Assembly (NCBI GenBank): GCA_040758475.1
Contig: JBFLVN010000062.1
Span: 1 to 15,270, forward strand
Source of the DNA: JBFLVN01 sp040758475
GTDB lineage: Bacteria > JAGRBM01
Direction of reading: 5' to 3'
DNA: 15,270 nucleotides
Under the pieces are notes generated by a model. That model did no database searches. It was not told the origin of the DNA and saw only the letters and a program-made list of their open reading frames with translations. Positions within the stretch are counted from its first letter, which is position 1, and each line of letters opens with the position of its first letter. This document shows, in pieces, positions 1 to 6,578 of the stretch. A program made the translations under genes and the position numbers.

Positions 1-717
1 AAACTCCTCCCGAAACTTTCCCTCCCAGAATTTAGGAACGGTGTAAGCGACTTTCCCAATGGCCTGGTTTTCCGTCGTGTGGCTGGCGGTGACCAATAAA
101 TTATCTTTCTTGATAAATGCGCTTCCGATCCCGAATCCGATCCCGTAGAGGAAACCCGTCTCCTGGGAGCCGCCGATCTGGGGAATGAGACCGAAACCTT
201 CGGCTTCTTCCATTTCTTGTTCGGGAAGTTCCAGGAAAAACCGGCGCGCAAACCCCTTGGGCCGCTCTTCGGTCGGCGGAGCCCCGGGGAAAGGGACCTT
301 CCGGGCGAGTTCGTCGACCCCTTCCCCGACTTTTCCGGGAATTTCTTTTACCCGGCCGGGAAAATTCCGGAGCCGCTCGGGCATTTTCGTAAGCTCTTGT
401 TTTGCCGTCTCGCTCACGTCTTCGGGCACTTTCCGAAGTTTTTGAAGAAAGGTTTCCTCTTCTTCCGGAGGGGGAACCGCTTCCGGTTCCGCCGGCGCGT
501 CTGGTGGCGGGGTTTCTGCAGGAGCCTCCGGCGAAGTTTCCGCGGGCGTTTCCGAAGGTGCGCCAGGAATTGCCGAGGGGGGCTCTTGCTCCGCGGCCGC
601 GGGAGGATTTTCCACTGGTTCGGCGGCCAGCGAAGGGGGAGAAAAGACCCCTAACCCCAAGGCGGCGAGGAGGATAAAACAAGGGGTGGAGCGGGCCAGG
701 AGCACGGCCCAATTCAT
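1..717 (-). CDS. BamA/TamA-like (D15) outer-membrane protein, N-terminal part only
   Basis: This reading frame stays open from an ATG at 717 to the left edge of the window, so only 239 residues are visible. Residues 1-32 look like a Sec signal peptide ending SLAA. Residues 33-88 are a Pro/Ala/Glu-rich low-complexity linker, and residues 90-145 are charged and probably helical. From about residue 176 the pattern changes to alternating beta-strand character: an LIPQIGG start, then ETGFLYGIGFGIGSAF and TASHTTENQ. This resembles the first strands of the C-terminal barrel in surface-antigen D15 (BamA/TamA-like) proteins. No POTRA domain is visible between the linker and the barrel start, so this may be a short barrel-only family member. 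No clear SD site precedes the ATG, but the signal peptide supports this start. It lies 110 bp downstream of the MBL-fold gene on the same strand. The barrel assignment comes from pattern recognition and cannot be completed without the missing C-terminus. Confidence 0.6.
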   Translation of the reverse strand, partial: MNWAVLLARSTPCFILLAALGLGVFSPPSLAAEPVENPPAAAEQEPPSAIPGAPSETPAETSPEAPAETPPPDAPAEPEAVPPPEEEETFLQKLRKVPEDVSETAKQELTKMPERLRNFPGRVKEIPGKVGEGVDELARKVPFPGAPPTEERPKGFARRFFLELPEQEMEEAEGFGLIPQIGGSQETGFLYGIGFGIGSAFIKKDNLLVTASHTTENQAIGKVAYTVPKFWEGKFREEF

Positions 718-827
718 AGGGGTTTTGGAAAGAAAAGAAAACCAGGGCTTTTTCCGGGCAAGAGGGTGATCCCGCCCAAAGGTTTCCGGCCGGTCAACAC
801 CCCTCCGTCTTTTACTGCAAAAAACCG

Positions 828-2099
828 TTATCCCGCGGCCGGACGGCCGTATTCGAGGCTTCCGAAATTATAAGTCGGCGTCATGCCAGCAAAGAGCGCG
901 TAGGACGTGAATTCGGAAGAACAGACCACGTTGGGGAACTCGGGATTCTTGGGGGAAGGCCCCGCGATCTCCCGTTCTTGAACCATGGAGATGTACTGAT
1001 TGAGCCCGCCTTCTAGCGTGTTGCCGTTCAAGACGACTTCCATGCCGGTCGCCTTGGCGTACTTGCGGACCGCAGGAATCGACGAAGAAAGCGGCGCATA
1101 GCAATCGGGCCCCACGCCGTTTTCACTCGTGACGAGAAGGCCATCGGAAGTGTGGGCCACGAGGGAGTGGTTCCCTTCCGTGTGGCCAGGCGTCGAGACG
1201 AGGGCCACGCCCTCTCCCAAGCGCACGTCGCCTTCAAAAAAGATCACCTTGGATTCATCGACCCCTTCGATCCCGTGCGGGCAATACCAGTCGATTTGCG
1301 GTGGAAGAAGCGCTTGGGTCGATTCCCATTCCTGGCGGGTGATGAGAAGTTTCGCGTTGGGAAAGAGCCCCGGCTCGCCGCCAGCGCCAAGCCACCGGCG
1401 CACGTCCTGTGTGTGGAGGTGATCGTAGGAAATGTAATCGATCTGTTCGGGCCGGATTCCCACCTTCGAGAGCCACCCCTCGACCCGGTCACCGATCGGG
1501 GCGATCGCCTTCTGGAACCCGTCAGCCAGAAGGGCCCCGCTCCTCAAGCGACTCAGAAACGTCGCTTCTTCGCCGCCCGCTTGTTCCCGGAGTTTCTTGA
1601 TCGAAACGCCCCCCGAAAGCCGCTTGAAGAACGGCGTTTCGGCATTGGCGTCGATGTCCGAAGGCGAAAAGAGAAGGGTCTTCACGCCGTCTGCCGTCTT
1701 GTACTGGACGATGAAAAGCCTGTTGAGGATGTGAATGAGCGGGGTCTTCATCGCCGTCATGGCGTAGACCTGGGAAAAGGCATAGCGCGTGGGATACGGA
1801 ACGCGGATGAGTTCGCAGGATTTGTAGAAAAGGACCTGGCCGCCCGAGAGCATTTCTTCCCGGAATTTTTGCGCCCGTTTCCTTACTTCCTGGAGACGGC
1901 CTGCGGGGGCCGCCGTGTCCCTGGCGCCATCGAACGTCTTGATCTGCTGGAAATGAGAAGCGGAAGCCTGAGATTTCTTGGCCATGGCAGAGACCCCCTC
2001 GGCAAAGGGCAAGCCTAGGCCGTTTAAACCCATCCAAGCAATGGAAAGGGATAAAGCCGCCTGAACAGGCCTTGGCCCCCTCCCCTTTTGCTGATGCAT
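828..2099 (-). CDS. MBL-fold metallo-hydrolase-like protein with non-canonical metal motif
   Basis: A protein of up to 423 residues with the layout of the metallo-beta-lactamase (MBL) fold superfamily. The signature region is DHLHTQD at residues 226-232, and a clear STPGHTEGNH third-histidine segment lies at 302-311. The usual HxHxDH motif is altered: after H227 and H229 come Gln231 and Asp232 where Asp and His are expected. The bridging Asp position appears as VTSEN (323-327), and the last His region reads LNGN (357-360). It may therefore bind metal differently, or not act as a typical hydrolase; its substrate is unknown. The start is uncertain. The ATG at 2099 lacks an SD site but adds a hydrophobic, signal-like stretch (residues 12-38). 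An internal ATG at 1985 (residue 39) is preceded by GAGGGGG about 8 nt upstream and would give a cytosolic 385-residue protein. The gene diverges from the diguanylate cyclase gene across a 298 bp gap. Confidence 0.8.
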   Translation of the reverse strand: MHQQKGRGPRPVQAALSLSIAWMGLNGLGLPFAEGVSAMAKKSQASASHFQQIKTFDGARDTAAPAGRLQEVRKRAQKFREEMLSGGQVLFYKSCELIRVPYPTRYAFSQVYAMTAMKTPLIHILNRLFIVQYKTADGVKTLLFSPSDIDANAETPFFKRLSGGVSIKKLREQAGGEEATFLSRLRSGALLADGFQKAIAPIGDRVEGWLSKVGIRPEQIDYISYDHLHTQDVRRWLGAGGEPGLFPNAKLLITRQEWESTQALLPPQIDWYCPHGIEGVDESKVIFFEGDVRLGEGVALVSTPGHTEGNHSLVAHTSDGLLVTSENGVGPDCYAPLSSSIPAVRKYAKATGMEVVLNGNTLEGGLNQYISMVQEREIAGPSPKNPEFPNVVCSSEFTSYALFAGMTPTYNFGSLEYGRPAAG

Positions 2100-2226
2100 G
2101 CGTCAGTGGGGCATCAATTGGATTTTGCCTCACGCTTTCGAGCCGTCATGACCTTGCTCGTGGCGACCCCCGCGTGTAGAAGCCACCCAAGAGACGTTCA
2201 CGCAACCGGATTCCTCCTCCTCTGAA

Positions 2227-2241
2227 ACAAACGACGTTTGT
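2227..2241. promoter_or_regulatory. Perfect inverted repeat, possible operator
   Basis: ACAAACG and CGTTTGT form a perfect 7-bp inverted repeat around a single A. It lies in the 298 bp intergenic region (2100-2397) between the divergent MBL-fold and diguanylate cyclase genes. This is the size and symmetry of a dimeric repressor or activator site, but I cannot tie it to a known regulator. A shorter palindrome (GTTTT-C-AAAAC, 2339-2349) lies at the predicted transcription start of the cyclase gene. Apart from the weak promoter listed separately, I see nothing else in this gap. Confidence 0.3.
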
Positions 2242-2303
2242 CAAGGAAGCCCTCGCCAAAAGAGAACGCGAGGCAACGCCCGATGAAAATATACCGGATG
2301 AAA

Positions 2304-2332
2304 TGGAGAACACCTTCAAAATCGGCTAGAAT
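2304..2332 (+). promoter_or_regulatory. Candidate sigma-70 promoter for the diguanylate cyclase gene
   Basis: TGGAGA (4 of 6 matches to the -35 consensus) and TAGAAT (5 of 6 matches to the -10 consensus) are separated by exactly 17 bp. Transcription would start near 2339, about 58 nt before the TTG start at 2398. It is the best-spaced pair I found in the gap, but a single weak match in isolation is only suggestive. Confidence 0.35.
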
Positions 2333-2397
2333 GGAATTGTTTTCAAAACGCAGGAAGGCGGGGGCCTCTTCGCTGAACGAAGGGGAAAGGTGAATCC

Positions 2398-3588
2398 TTG
2401 TCCGCCCCCGCCGAAAAAGGTTTCCTGCGCCAGCTCGCGGCCAGGCTGGGCAACCCGCTCCGTTGGAGCGTGGCGGATAAATCACTACTGGCGGCCGCCT
2501 TCGCCCTCCCACTAATCGTCACTAGTTACGGCCTGAACCTGTTCATTCGCGCCAATCCCAAGATCGCTCCCTACTACGATTTTCCCTTCCTGAACTTCTA
2601 TCTCCATTGGCACGAAGGCATCATCGCTGGGTGGCTCGCGCTCGCCGCGGCCGCGCTCATTTTCCGGAAGAAGAATCCCAACAGTCGCTTTCTTGTTTAT
2701 GCGGTTTCCCAATATGGCTGCATCACGAACACGGCCTACATGTATTTTCCCGGCTATTTCACGAGCCCTTACCTCATCATGGTTCTGGGAGGGGCCATGC
2801 TCCTTCTGCTTTTCTTCCAGGGAAGACCGGCTTTCCTTGGAATTCTTTCCACATTGACGGTTTACGCGGGAATTTCCATCGCGGAAGGCTTGCGCTGGAT
2901 TCCAAGCAGCCCCCTCTTGCGGTATCCCCCGTACATCGACGGGCAGCTCTCTTCCTGGTGGATCACCGTTACGGCGTCCCTCAGCTTCGTCATGATGCTT
3001 CTCATTTTTGGGATTTCCGCCTTCTCCATCGAACAGTGGCGGGACCGTGAGGAAAAGCTCGAAGAACTCTCCCAGACGGACGCCCTCACGGGCCTTCCCA
3101 ATCGGAGGCGTTTTCTGGACGCCCTCGCCGGAGAAGTCGCCCGCGCGGCGCGACTAGACCGGCCCCTGGCCCTCGTCCTTTGCGACGCCGATCACTTCAA
3201 GCGGGTCAATGACACCCACGGCCACCCGACGGGGGACGAGGTCCTGCGGGAAATCGCCAACGTTCTTTCCGCGAGTATCCGGGAGGGAATCGACACCCCC
3301 GCCCGGATCGGGGGCGAGGAATTCGCCGTGATCCTCTCCGAGACCGACCTGGAAGGAGCCCAGAAATTCGCGGCCCGCGTCATGAGCGCGATCCGGGCCC
3401 TTTCCTTTCATCGCAATGGAACGCGCTTTGGCGTCACCTTGAGCCTCGGGGTCGCCGCCGAACGGGGCGAAAGAGTCGACAGCGAAACCCTCCTGGAGGC
3501 CGCCGACAGCCTTCTTTACCGCGCCAAGCGCGGCGGCCGGGACCGGGTCGAAGCGGCCGCCGTCACGGAATTGAGCAAGGGAAGTTGA
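2398..3588 (+). CDS. Membrane-anchored diguanylate cyclase (GGDEF domain)
   Basis: Makes the second messenger c-di-GMP from two GTP at the inner membrane. The 396-residue protein has about six hydrophobic segments (roughly 29-51, 67-89, 98-118, 124-140, 145-163 and 186-211). A short linker helix follows, then a complete GGDEF domain from TDALTGLPNRRRF (227-239). The catalytic signature is GGEEF at 305-309, an active variant, and LCDADHFKRVND and HGHPTGDEVL are intact. The product-inhibition I-site normally reads RxxD five residues before GGEEF. Here the Asp is present (D299) but position 296 is Glu, so feedback inhibition may be weak or absent. I do not recognise the membrane sensor part as a named MASE domain. 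The start is a TTG with a GAAAGG-like SD about 10 nt upstream. The gene ends 91 bp before the pilT-type operon, which suggests a link to pilus or surface behaviour. Confidence 0.93.
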   Translation: MSAPAEKGFLRQLAARLGNPLRWSVADKSLLAAAFALPLIVTSYGLNLFIRANPKIAPYYDFPFLNFYLHWHEGIIAGWLALAAAALIFRKKNPNSRFLVYAVSQYGCITNTAYMYFPGYFTSPYLIMVLGGAMLLLLFFQGRPAFLGILSTLTVYAGISIAEGLRWIPSSPLLRYPPYIDGQLSSWWITVTASLSFVMMLLIFGISAFSIEQWRDREEKLEELSQTDALTGLPNRRRFLDALAGEVARAARLDRPLALVLCDADHFKRVNDTHGHPTGDEVLREIANVLSASIREGIDTPARIGGEEFAVILSETDLEGAQKFAARVMSAIRALSFHRNGTRFGVTLSLGVAAERGERVDSETLLEAADSLLYRAKRGGRDRVEAAAVTELSKGS

Positions 3589-3625
3589 ACACTCTCCGCA
3601 ATCGCCGTTTTTAAGAACTCCCCCG

Positions 3626-3655
3626 TTGGATGAGCCGGGGCCCGTGTGCTAATTC
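3626..3655 (+). promoter_or_regulatory. Candidate extended -10 promoter for the pilT operon
   Basis: TTGGAT (matches the first three bases of the -35 consensus) is followed after 18 bp by TAATTC. That -10 hexamer is preceded by a TGC extended -10 element (TG at 3647-3648). Transcription would begin about 20 nt before the ATG at 3680. It lies in the only gap upstream of the four-gene operon, but the match is modest. Confidence 0.3.
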
Positions 3656-3679
3656 CCCGCATCCCCGGGAAACAGCCCC

Positions 3680-4966
3680 ATGGCCAAGATCGATTCGCTC
3701 CTTAAAAAAGCCGTCGAATCGGGCGCCAGCGACCTGCACGTCGCCGTGGGGGTGCCCCCCATCATCCGGCAATTCGGCGAGCTCAAGCGGTTCAAATTCC
3801 AGGATTTAACCGCCGAAATGACGCAAACCCTTCTCTACGAAATCCTCTCCCCCGAGCAACGCAAGACGTTCGAATCGGAATGGGAACTCGATTTCGCCTA
3901 CGAACTGGCGGGCCTCGCGCGCTTCCGGGCCAACGCCTTTAAGCAACGCAAGGGGATCGACCTGTGCTTCCGGGTCGTCAAGCTCCAAGTACCCACTTTC
4001 GAGGAACTCGGCATCCCCGACATCATGAAGACGATCTGCGACAACCACCAGGGGCTCATCCTCATTACCGGCGGTGCGGGCACGGGAAAGAGCACGACCC
4101 TGGCGGCCATGGTGAACTACATCAATTCTTCGCGCGCCCACCACGTGCTCACGGCGGAAGACCCGATCGAATACGTCCATCCCGTCCTCAAAGGTGCTGT
4201 AAATCAGCGGCAGCTCGGCATCCACACCAAAAGTTATTCGAACGCCCTGCGGGCGGCCCTGCGCGAAAATCCCGACGTCATCATGGTAGGTGACCTGCGG
4301 GACCTGGAAACCATTTCGCTCGCGATCAGCGCCTCCGAAACGGGGCACCTCGTCATCGGTTCCATGAATACTTCTTCCGCCCACAAGACCATCGACAAGG
4401 TGATCGATTCCTATCCGGCCAACCAGCAAAACCAGATCCGGGCCATGCTGGGGGAAACGCTCAAGGCCGTCTTCACGCAGCGCCTTCTTCCCAAGCCCGA
4501 CGGGACGGGAGTCGTACTGGCATACGAACTGCTTTTGGGAAGCCTGCAACTTGCGAACCTCATCAAGGACGGGAAGACCTTCCAGATTCCCAACCTCATG
4601 CAGACCGGCAAAAGCCGCGGTATGCGCCTCATGGACGACACGCTCCTCGAACTCGCGGAAAAGGGAGCCATCACGGGGGAAACGGCGCTCAAGAACGCCG
4701 TCAACCCGAAACTCTTCGCCAAGTGGGCATCACCGGGGCAAGGGACCGAAGGGGCGGAAGCATCCGCGCAACCCGGCGCCGTTCCGGCTCCGGCTCGTCC
4801 CACCGCGCCGGGGTCGCCACCCGCCGCTCCGCGGCCCGGGCAACCTCCCGCACCCGGGGTTCGTCCCCCGCAACCAGGCATCCCCGGGGCCGCAAGGCCC
4901 GCCCAGCCGGGCACCGCTCCTCCCCGGCCGGCCGGAACAATCCCTCCCAAACCGGGCGTGAAGTAA
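3680..4966 (+). CDS. Divergent PilT-type ATPase paralog with Pro-rich tail
   Basis: A 428-residue member of the PilT/PilB secretion ATPase superfamily, the hexameric cytoplasmic motors that retract type IV pili. Residues 1-350 align throughout with the neighbouring PilT: SGASDLH near 14, Walker A GGAGTGKST at 131-139, Asp box TAEDPIE at 158-164, Walker B DVIMVGD at 199-205. Several catalytic positions differ from canonical PilT. The Walker B glutamate is Asp205, the His-box residue is Asn230 (SMNTSS instead of TLHTxS), and the AIRNLIRE motif is QLANLIKD (290-297). From about 351 to 428 there is a Pro/Ala/Gly-rich, probably disordered tail absent from typical PilT. It is first in the operon and only 9 bp ahead of pilT. 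By analogy with PilT/PilU pairs it may be an accessory motor working with the canonical one; that role is inferred. The sequence does not show whether it hydrolyses ATP. Confidence 0.88.
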   Translation: MAKIDSLLKKAVESGASDLHVAVGVPPIIRQFGELKRFKFQDLTAEMTQTLLYEILSPEQRKTFESEWELDFAYELAGLARFRANAFKQRKGIDLCFRVVKLQVPTFEELGIPDIMKTICDNHQGLILITGGAGTGKSTTLAAMVNYINSSRAHHVLTAEDPIEYVHPVLKGAVNQRQLGIHTKSYSNALRAALRENPDVIMVGDLRDLETISLAISASETGHLVIGSMNTSSAHKTIDKVIDSYPANQQNQIRAMLGETLKAVFTQRLLPKPDGTGVVLAYELLLGSLQLANLIKDGKTFQIPNLMQTGKSRGMRLMDDTLLELAEKGAITGETALKNAVNPKLFAKWASPGQGTEGAEASAQPGAVPAPARPTAPGSPPAAPRPGQPPAPGVRPPQPGIPGAARPAQPGTAPPRPAGTIPPKPGVK

Positions 4967-4975
4967 AGGGAAACC

Positions 4976-6064
4976 GTGGCGGCCATCGACGCACTTCTCC
5001 AGCAGATGATCGAGAAAGGGGCTTCCGACCTCCACATGGTCGTGGGGCGCCCGCCCCTTCTTCGCCTCCGGGGCGAACTCGTCCCCATCGACCAACCGGC
5101 CCTGACGCCGGAGGCGAACGAAGCTCTTCTCTTTGAATTCCTCACGGAAGACCAGAAAAAGCGCATCCGCGAGAACCTGGACCTGGACTGCGCCTACGAG
5201 CTTTCCGGCGGACAGGCTCGCTTCCGCGTGAACATCCTCTGGCAGAAACGCGGCGTGGGCGGGGTACTCCGGATCATTCCCACGAAAATCCTCACCGTCG
5301 ACCAGCTCGGCCTCCCCCCCATCGTCCGCAAAATCAGCGAATACCGCCGGGGCCTCGTCCTCGTCACGGGCCCCACGGGATCAGGCAAATCCACGACCCT
5401 CGCCGCTATGATCGATTACATCAACGACATCCGCGAGGCCCACATCATTACCATCGAGGATCCGCTCGAATTTGTCCATCCCAACAAGAAGTGTCTCATC
5501 ACCCAGCGGGAAGTAGGAAGCCACACCCATTCCTTCGCCAACGCCCTCAAGATGGCGGCCCGCGAAGACCCCGACATCGTGCTCGTAGGGGAAATGCGCG
5601 ACCTGGAGACCATCCGGCTCGCCTTGAGCGCTGCCGAACTGGGCATCCTCGTTTTCGGAACGCTCCACACGAACTCCGCCGCCAAGACCATCGACCGGAT
5701 CATCGACGCCTTCCCGGCCGACGAACAGGGGCAAGTGCGTGTCATGCTCGCCGATTCCCTCAAGGCGGTCGTCGCCCAGCAACTCCTCAAGACCGCCGAC
5801 GGCAAAGGGCGCTGCGCCGCCAACGAAATCCTCATCTCCAATACCTCCCTCGGGAACCTCATCCGCGAGGGGAAGATCGCCATGATCAACTCCATGATCC
5901 AGGCCGGAAAATCCCAGGGGATGCAGACCATGGACCAGCACCTTCTCTCGCTCATCGAGCAAGGGAAAATCACGCCGCTGGCCGCGTACGAAAAAGCCAT
6001 CGACAAGGATATTTTCCGGAAATTGATCGAAAAGAGCGGGGAAGCCCCCCCGGTGGAGGCGTAA
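4976..6064 (+). CDS. pilT: Type IV pilus retraction ATPase PilT
   Basis: A 362-residue canonical PilT, the hexameric ATPase that powers pilus retraction and twitching motility at the inner face of the cytoplasmic membrane. The N-terminal PAS-like domain carries EKGASDLH (13-20). The RecA-like domain has Walker A GPTGSGKS (132-139), Asp box TIEDPLEFVH (159-168), Walker B LVGEMRDLETI with catalytic Glu206, and His box GTLHTNSA with His231. A SLGNLIREGK segment (291-300) corresponds to the AIRNLIRE motif needed for retraction in studied PilT proteins. All catalytic residues that are altered in the upstream paralog are intact here. It starts with GTG, preceded by AAAGGG that partly overlaps the upstream stop codon, so the two genes are probably translationally linked. 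The next gene follows after 9 bp. Pilin and assembly genes are not in this window. Confidence 0.96.
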   Translation: MAAIDALLQQMIEKGASDLHMVVGRPPLLRLRGELVPIDQPALTPEANEALLFEFLTEDQKKRIRENLDLDCAYELSGGQARFRVNILWQKRGVGGVLRIIPTKILTVDQLGLPPIVRKISEYRRGLVLVTGPTGSGKSTTLAAMIDYINDIREAHIITIEDPLEFVHPNKKCLITQREVGSHTHSFANALKMAAREDPDIVLVGEMRDLETIRLALSAAELGILVFGTLHTNSAAKTIDRIIDAFPADEQGQVRVMLADSLKAVVAQQLLKTADGKGRCAANEILISNTSLGNLIREGKIAMINSMIQAGKSQGMQTMDQHLLSLIEQGKITPLAAYEKAIDKDIFRKLIEKSGEAPPVEA

Positions 6065-6073
6065 GAGGATATC

Positions 6074-6559
6074 GTGGCCGCCGACGATTACCGCGTCGAG
6101 AAGCGCCGCGTGCAAGTCCTCTTGCACGACAGCGAGGGCGAAGTCTGGGAAGGCGCTTTTCTCTGCGACCCCTATTCCTCCCGCCACAGCGGCCCCCAGC
6201 TTCTTTCGGAGTTGCTAAACGATCCGCAACCATTTGTTCCCCTGTTCGAAGAGGGGAAAGAAGTGGCCACGCTCGTTCACAAGCGCCACATCATCTACGT
6301 GGAGATGATCCCCGGCGGCGGCGGCGTGGGGCTCGAACAAGTGGCCGACTTCGGCGACCTCAGGCCAGTCGTGCTCGTTCTTCCCCACGAACACGAAGTC
6401 CAAGGGAAAGTGTCCGTCTCCGGTCCCGAAGGCCAGACGCGCGTTCTCGACTGCCTCAACCGGAGCGAGCGCTTCGTCCAGGTCCTCCGGCCCGAAGGAG
6501 ATTGCGTCGTCAACCTGGATTTCGTGATCGCCGCGAACGATACCCCGGCCCGCGACTAG
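6074..6559 (+). CDS. Small pilT-linked protein with two related domains, function unknown
   Basis: A 161-residue protein with a GTG start and a good SD (GAGG, 5 nt spacer), 9 bp after pilT. It has no signal peptide or membrane segment and is probably cytoplasmic. It seems to be an internal duplication. Residues 12-78 and 97-155 share a pattern: a beta strand of VxVL type, a polar turn, a G-containing strand, then L(L/D)xxLN(D/R) followed by FV and a run of beta strands ending in I/V. The two copies are joined by a Gly-rich linker (80-86, including GGGG). Matching motifs are LLSELLND...PFVPLF in copy 1 and VLDCLNR...RFVQVL in copy 2. The shape recalls small beta-barrel domains of the DUF6812 type found in other bacteria, but I cannot confirm membership. 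Its position suggests a role in regulating or adapting the pilus motors; that is inference. Confidence 0.75.
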   Translation: MAADDYRVEKRRVQVLLHDSEGEVWEGAFLCDPYSSRHSGPQLLSELLNDPQPFVPLFEEGKEVATLVHKRHIIYVEMIPGGGGVGLEQVADFGDLRPVVLVLPHEHEVQGKVSVSGPEGQTRVLDCLNRSERFVQVLRPEGDCVVNLDFVIAANDTPARD

Positions 6560-6578
6560 GACCGCCAAGGAGCTTCCC

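Noticed and set aside
101..712. Minus-strand open frame of 203 codons rich in Arg/Gly/Ser
   Set aside because: It overlaps, in another frame, the better gene at 1-717, which has a signal peptide and a beta-barrel pattern. The composition is that of a G+C-rich shadow frame.
2198..2512. Minus-strand open frame of 104 codons across the intergenic gap and the cyclase start
   Set aside because: It has no recognisable domain or SD and overlaps the cyclase N-terminus, so it is most likely chance.
3621..3640. Hairpin CCCCG/CGGGG as a terminator for the cyclase gene
   Set aside because: The stem is only 5 bp with a 10-nt loop and no following T run, so it is insufficient to call.
3806..4549. Long open frame antisense to the first PilT paralog
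   Set aside because: Both PilT genes are clearly real on the plus strand. Long antisense frames are expected with this codon use, and the translation shows no domain.
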